A stretch of 15,000 bases of DNA, taken from Monoplex corrugatus. Lineage: Eukaryota; Mollusca; Gastropoda; Littorinimorpha; Ranellidae. Both the position numbers and the translations under genes were made by a program. The notes beneath the pieces are model-generated. The model saw only the letters and a program-made list of their open reading frames with translations. It did no database searches and had not been told where the DNA came from. Below, one piece after another: positions 6,606 through 15,000 of the stretch (the first letter of the stretch is position 1; the number at the start of each line of letters is the position of its first letter). The DNA lies in NCBI GenBank assembly GCA_030674185.1, contig CM060307.1:31716196-31731195 (forward strand), written 5' to 3'.

Positions 6606-8520
6606 AGAAGAACAACACGACACAAACAACACAACGAGAAGAACAATGACGACAACTAAGACAACAACAAGAAGAACAACTACGACAACGAGAAGAACAA
6701 CGACAACAACGAGAAGAACAAACAACAACGAGAAGAAAAACAACGACGACAACGAGAAAACAAGACGACAACGAGAAGAGCACAATACGACAACAAGAGA
6801 ACAACGACAACAACGAGAAGAACAACAACGACAACGATAAAATAACAGGACGACAACGAAAAACAACGACGACAACGAAAACGGACAACGAAACAACAAC
6901 AACGAGAACAACAACGACGACAACGAGAAGAACAAAAGAACAAGGAGACAACGAGAAGAACAAACAAGGACGACAACGAGAAGAACAAAAGAACAAGGAC
7001 GACAACGAGAAGAACAACTAGGACGACAACGAGAAGGACAGGCCGAAAACGATAACAAGGACGACAACAGAAGAACAACACGACAACGAGAAGAAACATA
7101 CGACAATGAGAAGAACAACGACGACGACAACGAGAGGAACAACAAACGAGAACAATGAGAACGATAACAAACGAGAACAAGAACGAGAACAACGAGAACA
7201 ACAACAACGAGAACAACAAAACATCAACGAGAACAACAGAAACAACAACGAGAACAACAAACAACAACAACGAGAACAACAAAAACAACAACGAGAACAA
7301 CAAAAACAACAACGAGAACACAACGAGAACAACAACAACGAGAACAACAACAACAACCAGAACAACAGCAACAACCAGAGCAACAACAACAAACCAGAAC
7401 AACAACGAGAGAAACAACCAGAACAAAAACAACAACGGGAAAAACGAGAACTACGATCACGAAAAAAACGAGAACAACGAGAACAAAGGCGAAAACAACA
7501 ACGACGATAACGAGAGGAACAACAACGATGACAACGAGAAGAACAACAACGACAACAATGAGAAGAATGACGACAACGAGAACAACGACGACAACGAGAA
7601 CAACAAGGACGACAACGAAATGAAGAAGAAGAAGAACAACAACAACGACAACGAGAAAGAAACATCAACGACGACAACAAGAAAACATCAACGACGACAA
7701 CGAGACGAAACAATGACGACAACGAGAAAGAACAACAAGAACAACACCAACGAGAACACCAACAACGTGAAAAACGAGAACAACTAGGACGATAACGAGA
7801 ACAACAACTACCACAAAGAGAACAACAACAACGAGATCAACAAGCAGAAGAACGACAACGAGAAGAACTGCTACGACGACAACGAGAACAACGACAACGA
7901 CGACGACGACGAGAAGAACAGCGATGACTACGAGAAGAACAACAACGACGACGACAAGAAGAACAACGACGAGGATGAGAACAACAACAACAACGAGAAG
8001 AACAACAACAACGAGAAGAACAACGACAACAACGAGAATAACAACAACAACAAGAACGAGAATAACAACAACAACAACGAGAACAATAACAACGAGAAGA
8101 ACAACAACGAGAACAAAACGAAAAAGACGACGACGAGAACAACAACGACGACAGAAGAACGACACGACGACAACGAGAAGAACGACAACGACGACAACGA
8201 GAAGAACGACAACGACGACAACGAGAAGAAACGACAACGACAGACAACGAGAAGACAACGACAACGAGAAAGAAAGACAACGGAAACGACAACGAGAACG
8301 AAACGACAACGAGACAACGACAACGAGGACAACGAGAACGACAACGAGGACAACGAGAATAACGAGACAAGAAACCAACGAGATGAGAAACCAGCGAGAC
8401 GAAAACCGGCAAGAAACACGAGACGAAAAACTATCGAGAAACCAACAGACGAAAAGCCAATTGCCTTAAACTACGCCGTTTTCCTGTCCAGGTATTGTTT
8501 TTGTTCAGATCTTGTGAGTA

Positions 8521-8577
8521 ACAGAGAGAGGGAACTCCGGATGAGGGGAAGAACAGAGAAAACCCGGATAGGGGTAG
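8521..8577 (+). repeat. GGGAACTC minisatellite, left fragment (about 2 monomers)
   Basis: GAGAGGGAACTCCGGATGAG, GGGAAGAACAGAG and a second unit ACCCGGATAGGGGTAGAA match the large array that starts again at about 9528, in the same orientation. The fragment is separated from that array by the minus-strand LINE. Confidence 0.88.
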
Positions 8578-8578
8578 A

Positions 8579-8644
<66 letters not shown>

Positions 8645-8682
8645 TAATAATAATAATTATAATAATAATAATAATAATAATT
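8578..8682 (+). repeat. (AAT)n microsatellite, the ATT-repeat tail of the LINE
   Basis: About 35 AAT units with one or two breaks near 8642-8660. Its position right after the conserved 3'-terminal block of the LINE shows that it is the element's tail, expanded after or during insertion. Confidence 0.93.
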
Positions 8683-8732
8683 ACAATATTTATATAGCGC
8701 AAAATCTTGATAAAATCAAATCTAAGCGCTGA

Positions 8733-8799
8733 AACACACACACACGCACGCACGCACACACACACGCACGCACGCACGCACACACACGCCACACGCACA

Positions 8800-8871
<72 letters not shown>
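8733..8871 (+). repeat. (CA)n/(CACG)n array within the LINE 3' UTR
   Basis: CA repeat with several GCACGCACG blocks in its left half (8745-8806) and a pure CA run in the right half. Alternating purine-pyrimidine with CG steps is a favourable Z-DNA sequence. It splits the 3' UTR of the minus-strand LINE and may be an expansion of a short (TG)n there. Confidence 0.93.
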
Positions 8872-8873
<2 letters not shown>

Positions 8874-9002
8874 CTATAAATGGGAGAAAGAATAAAAACA
8901 ATGGAAAATTATAGAGAGCATATTATATACAATTATATATTGCAATGTGATTCCCCTCCGAGTGGAGACAGGCTGCAGAGCGGATTGAGTGAGGTCAGGA
9001 TT

Positions 9003-9527
9003 TTATGCAGAGGAGAAAAGGTGAGTTTTGAGAGCGGACTTGAAGGAGACAAAAGTAGGTTGCTGACGGACTGAGAGAGGAAGTTTGTTCCAGGAGAGCG
9101 GACCAGAAACAGAGAAGGCTCGTGGACCATAGGTATTGAGCTTAGTGCGTGGAAAGCGAAAAGTCAGAGGATCGGAGGCAGAGCGGAGGGTACGTGAGGG
9201 AACATAGATCTCAAGTAGGCTTGACAGGTAATGGGGGGCTGCGTTATTGAGGCTTTTGTAGCACATGGTGTCTAGTTTGTACTGTATGCGCTTTGATACA
9301 GGGAACCAGTGAAGTTGTGCCAGGAGAGGAGATATGTGGTCAGCTTTTTTCTTTTTGAGTACAAGGCGTGCAGCATTGTTTTGAATGCGCTGTAGGATGT
9401 GAGTGGTGGAGGCAGGAAGACCGGACAGGAGTGAATTGCAATAGTCAATGCGAGACATTATGAAGGAGAGAACGAGTTTTGCAGTTGTTTCGACAGAGAG
9501 ATACTTCCTGATCAGGCTTATACAACA
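9003..9527 (-). pseudogene. C-terminal ORF fragment of the CR1/L2-like LINE reverse transcriptase
   Basis: About 174 LINE-derived codons follow the end of the reverse-transcriptase domain. In order on the minus strand: ISLIRKYLS, SRIDYCNSLLSGLP, RIQNNAARLV, HISPLLAQLHWFPV, YKSLNNAAPHYL, YGPRAFSVSGPLSWNKLP, and the C-terminus FKSALKTHLFSSA followed by TAA at 9003-9005. Every one of these blocks is conserved in LINE polyproteins of the Jockey/CR1/L2 group. The open frame can be extended to an ATG at 9600-9602, but those first 25 codons are minisatellite and the start is meaningless. The fragment lacks the endonuclease and the catalytic YXDD-box of the reverse transcriptase, so it is not functional. 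The absence of stops or frameshifts over 174 codons suggests a fairly recent insertion compared with the two relics at 1-811. Confidence 0.93.
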
Positions 9528-12500
9528 ACAGAAGGCAACTCCGGATGGGGGGGGGGGGGGGGGAGAACAGTGAGGGAACTTCAGATGGGGGATGAGAACC
9601 AAGGGAGGGAGCTTCGGATGGAGGGGGGGGGGAGAATAGATGGAGGGAACTCGGGATGGGGGGTGGGTGGGGTACAGGAAACAGAGGGAGGGAAGTTATG
9701 GGTGTGGGACCAGGGAGGGAATTCAGGGCACGGAAAAGGGAGGGAACTGGGAGGGGGGGGGAGAGGGACAGGCGGAGGAACTCTGAATGTGAGAAAACAG
9801 AGGGAGGAACTCAGGTTGGGTGGGAGAGAACAGAGGGAGGGAACCCCTGATGGGGGGAACAGAAGGAGGGAACTCTGTTTCCCACCCCTGGAGGTCCCTC
9901 ACTCTGTTTCCTCCCAAACCTGGAGTTCCCTTTCTCCCCCTCCCCAGAGTTCCCTCCTGCCGTTTCCCCCCAGCTATCCAGAGCGAAGGGAACTCCAGGG
10001 GGTGGGAAGAACAGAGCAGGGAACTCCAGGGGGTGGGGAACAGAGCGAGAGATCTCCAGGGGGGTGGGGAACAGAGCAAGGGAACCCAGGATGGTGGGAG
10101 AGAGGGAACTGCGGTTTTTGTGGGAATGTTTGAGGGAACTCTGGATGGGGGCAGAACGCAGGGAGGGAACTCGAGGTAGGAGGGAGAACAGAGGGAGGAA
10201 ACTCCGTAGGGTTGAATAAGGAACTCTGGATGGGAGGGAGGTAACTCTGGATGAGGGGAGAACAGAGGGAAGGAACTCCAGATGGGGGGGGGGGGGAGAG
10301 AAGAGACGGAAGGAACTCCGGACGGGGGGGGGGAGGACAAAGCGAGGGAACAGGGGAACTCTAGATGGGGGGGGGGGGCAGAGGGAGGAACTCCAGTGGA
10401 GGGGGAGAGAAGAGGGAGGGAATTTGGGGGAAGAGGAGGGAACTCCCGGTATGAAGGGAAACAGGGAATTCCGGATGGGAGGGAGAATCAGAGGGAGGGA
10501 ACTCAGGACGGTGGGGAGAGGGATCTTCGGTTGTTGGGGGGAGGTGGAGATGGATGGAACTCTGGGTGGGGAAACAGAGGGCGTAAAATTCGGAGGGGGG
10601 GGGAAGGGGGGCAGAGAATGCAGAGAAGTAAACTCCAGATGGGACGGAGAAGAGAGGGAGGGAATTCCGGATGGTGGGAGGGGGGCAAGAGAGAGAATGG
10701 ACTCCGGACGTGGGGTAAGGGGGGCGGGAGAACAGAGGGAGGAAACTATGGACGTGGGGGGAGGAGGAGTGAGAACAGAGGGAGGGAACTCCGGACAGGG
10801 GGGCGGTAGAACAGAAGGAGGGAACTCCGGGCGTGGGGGGTAGGGGGCAGGAGAAGAGAGGGACGGAACTCCGGACAGGGGGGCGGGAGAAGAGAGGGGA
10901 GGAGAAGAGAGAGAGAGGGAACTCAGGACGTGGGGGGGGGGGGGAGAAATGTGTGAAGGAACTTTGGATGAGGGGGAAAAATAAGGGTAGGAGGGATGGC
11001 AATATCGGTGGGGTGGGGGAGGCAGAGGTACATCCTGGTAGGCAGGGGGAAATGGAGGGAGGGAACTCCGGGTGGGGGAGGGGGAACAGAGGGAGGGAAC
11101 TCAGGTGGGGTGAAAAGAGGGCGTGAACTCCGGATGGTAGGAGGACCAGATGGAGGAATGTCCTAAGGGGGGAACAGAGGGAGGGAGCTCGTGAAGAGAG
11201 GAAACAGAGGGAAGGGGCTCCAGAGGGGAGGGGCTCCAAAGGGAAGGAACTCCCGAACGGAGGAAACAGAGGATGGGGACTCTACATGGGGAGAGAACAA
11301 GGGAGGAAACTCGGGGTGGTGAAACAAAGGGAGCGAACACTGGAGAGGGGAGAAATGAAGGAGGGAACTCTGGAGGGGAAGAGAGAACAGAGGGAGGGAA
11401 CTCCGGAAGGGGGGGGGGGGAAAACATAGGGAGGGAACTGAAGTTGGGGTGAACAGAGGGAGCGAACTCTGGAAGGGTGGGAGGGGAACATATGAAGGAG
11501 GGAACTCCGAACTGGGGGGGAGGGAAGAGGAAGGGAACTTTAGATAGGGGTAGGGTGGGAGATCAGATGGAGGGAACTCTGGATATACGGGGAGGGGTGG
11601 AGGAGAACAGAGGGAGGGAACTCTGGATGGCGAAACGGAGGGAGGGAATTCTGAAGGGGGAGTGAATGAGGGAGGGAGGTCAGGAGCGGGTAGCAGAAAA
11701 CAGAGGGATATAACTGTAGATGGGGGGGGGGGGAGAACAGAAGGAGGAAACTCTGGAAGGGTGGGGGCAAAACAAGAGGGAACTCCGGAGGGGAGGGCAG
11801 AAGGAGGGAACTCAAGGGGGTGTAGAACAGAGGGAGGGAATTCCTGACAGGGGCAGAACAGAGGGAGGGAGGGAACTCCACAGTGGAGTGAGAAGAAAAA
11901 AGAGGGAGGGAACTCCAGAAGGGGGGGGGGGGAGGAATGGAAGGAATTGCATCCAATCTGATCGGGGAGAACAAAGAGAGGGAACTCTGGATGGGCGGAG
12001 AACAGAGGGAGGGAATCCGGGTAAGGGGAACAGTAGAAGGGAACTCCGAGAGGGTAGAACAGAGGGAGGGAACTCTGGATGGGGGGGGAGAACAGAGGGA
12101 GGGAACTCCAGATGGGTGGGGACCAGAGGGAGGGAAGTCCAGGGTTTGCGGGAAACAGAGGGAGGGAAGTCCAGGGTGGTAGAACAGAGGGAAAGAATTC
12201 CAGGGGGGTAGAACAGAGGAAGAGAACTCTGGATGGGGGAGAACAGAGGGAGGAACTCTGGAATAGGGTAGAACAGTGGAAGGGAACTCCGGGGGTAGAA
12301 CAGAGGGAGGGGACTCCGGAGTGTGGAAGAACAGAGGGAGGGAACTCCAGATGGGGGAACGGGGCATGGGGGGGGGGGGGGGAGTGAACTCGGGGGCTCG
12401 TGTACGGGGAACAGAGGGAGAACTCCAGGGGGTGGGAACTCCAGGAGATAGAACAGAGGGAGGGAACTCCAGGGGGTAGAACAGAGGGAGAGAACACCGG

Positions 12501-13560
12501 AGTGAAGAAGAACAGAGGGAGGGAACAGAGAGTGAACTCGGGGGGGTCGGGTGTGGGGAGCAGAGGGAGGGAACTCCAGGGGGTGCAGGGAACAGAGGGA
12601 GGGAATTCGTGGGGGAAGAGAGGGAGGGCACTCAGAGGGCGGGGGACAGAGGGAGGAAACTAAAGGAGGGACAGAAGGAGGGAACTCCAGGTTGTGGGAA
12701 ACAGAGGGAGGAACTCTGGATAAGGGGAAACAGAGGGCGGGAACTCAGGAGGGGGAACAGAGAGAGGGAATTCTGTGGGGGAACAGAGAGAGGGAATTCC
12801 AGGTGTAGGGTTAGAACAGAAGGGAGGGAACACCCGGTGAGGAAGAAACAGAGAGAGGGAATTCCAGGTGGGGGGAACAGATGGAGAGAACTCCGGGGCG
12901 GTAACAGATGGTGAGAATTCTGGTGGGAAAGAACAGAGGGCAGGAACTCCGGGAGATAAAAGAGGACGGGAACTCTGGCGGGTAACAGAGGGCGGGAACT
13001 CCAAGTGGGGTAACAGCAGGAGGGAACTATGGGTGGGAGAACACAGGGAGGGAACTCCAGGGGGGTAACAGAGGGAGGGAACTCTGGATGGGCGTAACAG
13101 AGGTAGGGGAACTCTGGGTGGGGGGAAACAGAAGGAGGGAACTCCGGTGGGGTGAACAGAGGGAGGGAATTCCGGGTAGGGAAATACAATGATGGAACTC
13201 TGGGTGGTGGGAAACAGTGAGAGGGAACTCTGGGTGGGGTGGGGTGGGGGAAACAGACAGAGGGAACTCCGGGTGGGGGAGACCAGAAGAAGGTCCTTTG
13301 GTTGAGGGGTGGGGGGGGGGAGAAAGAAAAGGAGTGAACTCCGGGTGGAGATGAAACAGTGGGAGAGAACTCTGGTTGAGGAGGAAAACAAAGGACAGGA
13401 ACTCTTGTTGAAGAGGGAAACAGAGGGAGGGAACTCCAGGGGGGGGGGGGGGGGAACAGAGGAAGGGAAGTCTGGGTGGGGAAACAGAAGGAGGGAACTC
13501 TGGGTGGGGGTAAACAGAGGGAGGGAACTCTAAATAGGGTGAAACAAATGAAGGGACATT
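9528..13560 (+). repeat. GGGAACTC minisatellite, main array (about 4 kb)
   Basis: The monomers are about 28-45 bp with the fixed core GAACAGAGGGAGGGAACTC, followed by CYRG and a G run of variable length. Dividing length by period suggests on the order of 100 copies. Spacer length varies mainly in the G runs, so units do not stay in one frame. Several local subfamilies occur (see findings). The plus strand is extremely G-rich and A-rich, giving Gly/Arg/Glu-rich frames. The minus strand gives Pro/Ser/Leu-rich frames of up to 444 codons (11163-12497), which I regard as artefacts of stop-poor repeats. No domain is visible. Confidence 0.95.
9873..9983 (-). repeat. Inverted block of about three minisatellite monomers
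   Basis: Here the plus strand becomes C/T-rich: GTTTCCCACCCCTGGAGG, CTGTTTCCTCCC, TGGAGTTCCCTT, AGAGTTCCCTCC and CTATCCAGAG. Each is the reverse complement of the standard monomer parts (CCTCCAGGGG, GGGAAACAG, AAGGGAACTCCA, GGAGGGAACTCT, CTCTGGATAG). The flanking units on both sides are in the normal orientation. Confidence 0.9.
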
Positions 13561-15000
13561 TAGGTGGAGGAACAAAAGTCAAAACTCTGGGAATGGGGAC
13601 AAAGGGTGTGTGACGATTAAAAGGAAAAACATAAAGAGGGAACTTGGAGGGAACTTGGCGGAAGGAAATCTGGGATAAGCAATGGAGTAGGAGGGGGACA
13701 AGTGAGAGGGAAATGCAAGGGGAAACAAGGGGAGAGAAGGGTCAGGCAGGGAGGATAAGGCAAAGACTCTTCCAGGGAACTTCAGGGAAGGGGAGGAAAT
13801 ATCCAAATAGGAAGGAACAACAGGGGTAAGATTTTTCTTATTTTATCGTATTCTTTTTTTTAGGGAGAGGGTTACAAATAGATGGGAACTTCACGAAGAC
13901 AAACTATAACTTTGGACTGGACACTTTGGAGAGCACCAAAGGAAGGGAATTCTGGGTGAGGAAAACAAAACAGAAGAAATCAGGATGGAGGACACGATGG
14001 GAGAGAACTCTAGGTGGAGTACTAAAGGAAGTAAAATGCAGAGTACAAAATACGAAGGAAGTGGACCAAGAGGAAAGGATTTTAAGAGGAACGAAAACAA
14101 GGGTAGTGTGTTGAGGGGTGAGGGGAATTTGGGAGGGGAACCATGGGATGGAAATTTGGGAGAGAACCAGGGGGATAAATGGGATGTAATTTTGAGGTGG
14201 AAAGAGGATAAGTTGGAAGGAACTTCAAGGAGAACTGAGGGGAAGGAATTACAGGGCAAGGAGAGCAAGGGGAGGGAACTTAAGACTTGTAGCGGAAGTG
14301 ATAGAGGAAACACTGGAGGAGAACAGAACCAGTGTAAGGGAACTCTCAGGAGGGGGGTGGGGGTGAGTTGGCAGATGGACAAATGTAAGGGAACAATGGG
14401 GTGGAATGGGGAATCAAGGGGAGAGAACTTCAGGGCAGGGTGGGCAAGAGAAATAGGCTTCAGGACAAAGAGACAAAAGAAGGAAACTTCGGTGAAACGT
14501 TTGGACGGGGGGAAGGTAGTGGAAGGGAACCTAAAGGAACCTAAACGAAGGTGCAGAGAGGGAAGAATACGAGTTAGAGAGAACTTTGGGTTAAGTGGAA
14601 GGGAGGTGTACAAATAGAATGGAAAGTAGGGAGAAACAATTAATGGGGGGTGGGGGGTGGGGATAGGGGTGGGAGGAGACTCTCTGGGAGAGACAAATTG
14701 GAGGAAACTGTTCGTTGGGAGGAGTAAACAAGCGGATGGGAAGTTCGAAAAGAAACAAGGAAGGAAACTCCAGGCAAGAAGAACAAGGGAAGGAACATTG
14801 GAGGAATTTATAGACAAGGGCACTTGGGAAAGGGAACTTCAGGAGAAGATAACCAATGAAGGGGAGTCGGGCGGGGGAGGGGGGTTATTTAAGACAGGGA
14901 ATTCTGGGTTAGATCTTGGGGAGTGGGGGCACTGTGAGGAAATTTGAGGAGGGACGCTCAGAGAAAGGTGGAAGCGGTTGAGAGGGGTACAAATGGAAAA
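13561..15000 (+). repeat. Diverged continuation of the GGGAACTC minisatellite
   Basis: G/A-rich sequence with recognisable but degenerate units such as GGGAACTTCAGGG, GGGAATTCTGGGTGAGGAAA, GAGAACTCTAGGTGG and AAGGAACTTCAAGGAGAAC. The long G runs shorten, and unit spacing becomes irregular. A short AT-rich patch lies at 13831-13862. It runs off the right edge. Frames of 200-310 codons on both strands here are composition artefacts as far as I can see. Confidence 0.8.

Larger units (their letters stand above)
5395..8460 (+). repeat. 3-kb T-poor triplet array (AAC/GAC/GAG/AAG lattice)
   Basis: The sequence is built from triplets of the form purine-A-(C or G), often as a 21-bp motif AACAACGACGACAACGAGAAG in varying order. 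T is rare on the plus strand throughout. The triplet register slips many times, so no single reading frame persists. The three plus-strand frames give Asn/Asp/Glu-, Thr/Arg- and Gln/Arg-rich strings, and the minus strand gives Val/Leu/Ser/Cys-rich strings. No frame carries a recognisable domain or a sensible start. Variants near the right end (about 8220-8460) become AACGAGA/GAAACGA with degenerate spacing. I read this as a long compound microsatellite and not as a gene. Confidence 0.93.
8578..9527 (-). mobile_element. 5'-truncated CR1/L2-like LINE inserted in the minisatellite
   Basis: Read on the minus strand, the insertion starts in the coding sequence near 9527, ends its ORF at 9003, has a 3' UTR of about 320 bases with an expanded (TG)n, then the block TTTTGCGCTATATAAATATT (about 8684-8703) and a long ATT-repeat tail. 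The order of ORF end, short UTR, GCGCTATATAAATATTGTA and ATT-repeat tail is typical of L2-like elements. Minisatellite of the same orientation flanks it on both sides. Only the last part of the element is present, as expected from incomplete target-primed reverse transcription. Clade assignment is from memory of the family. Confidence 0.88.

Noticed and set aside
5070..7145. Minus-strand frames of about 290-340 codons, Val/Leu/Ser/Cys-rich, resembling membrane proteins
   Set aside because: They come from the complement of the AAC/GAC/GAG lattice. The apparent hydrophobic segments are GTT/GTC/TTG codons of a simple repeat, and all frames are similarly open.
7155..7787. Plus-strand Asn/Asp/Glu-rich frame of 210 codons resembling a low-complexity protein
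   Set aside because: The register slips out of this frame on both sides, no non-repeat domain is attached, and two other frames are open over the same stretch.
8873..8883. TATA-box-like GGCTATAAATG
   Set aside because: It lies in the 3' UTR of the minus-strand LINE with no gene downstream on the plus strand.
9528..9602. ATG at 9600-9602 as the start of the LINE protein
   Set aside because: The codons from 9602 to 9528 are minisatellite; LINE similarity begins only at about residue 26, so the start is accidental.
11163..12497. 444-codon minus-strand open frame, Pro/Ser/Leu-rich
   Set aside because: It is the translation of the reverse complement of the GGGAACTC minisatellite (repeated EFPPSVL/GVPSLCS strings). 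Overlapping long frames exist in other phases, unit lengths are not multiples of three, and no domain or signal peptide with a proper start is seen.
12632..13582. 316-codon minus-strand open frame
   Set aside because: Same repeat artefact as the 444-codon frame, with competing frames of 243 and 182 codons over the same bases.

Overview
The window looks like nuclear DNA from an animal and consists almost entirely of repeats. I find no intact protein-coding gene and no rRNA, tRNA or CRISPR array. The animal assignment rests on remnants of three non-LTR retrotransposons (LINEs), very long dinucleotide and trinucleotide microsatellites, and satellite and minisatellite arrays kilobases long. A marine invertebrate such as a mollusc is plausible, but that is an inference from style and cannot be proved here.

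Layout, left to right. Positions 1-455 hold the decayed C-terminal end of one LINE (stop at 109-111, frameshift near 310). Positions 603-811 hold the equivalent part of a second, different LINE, also frameshifted. After a plain spacer comes a 340-bp unbroken purine tract (1661-2000) that grades into a block with seven GAATTC sites. Positions 2263-2777 are non-repetitive and hold one doubtful 83-codon ORF. A 43-bp satellite starts at about 2778, is interrupted from about 2890 to 3917 by a (CA)n array and a small inverted-repeat element built around a 7-bp minisatellite, and then runs to about 4940. In its right half the satellite shows higher-order repeats: A-B dimers of about 86 bp, then A-B-C trimers of exactly 129 bp.

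From 5084 to 5394 there is GA-rich simple sequence, followed by about 3 kb (5395-8460) of a T-poor triplet lattice of AAC/GAC/GAG/AAG, with an internal duplication of about 540 bp. Two monomers of a GGGAACTC minisatellite follow (8521-8577). A 5'-truncated CR1/L2-like LINE on the minus strand (about 8578-9527, ending in an ATT-repeat tail) then cuts that minisatellite. The array resumes and fills the window to its right edge, diverging progressively after about 13,560.

The many long open frames on both strands, including ones over 300 codons, are by-products of stop-poor repeats and are not proposed as genes. What is worth attention is how the repeats are built and nested: the higher-order satellite, the LINE whose pre-insertion site can be read from its flanks, the inverted block inside the minisatellite, and the sustained strand asymmetry.
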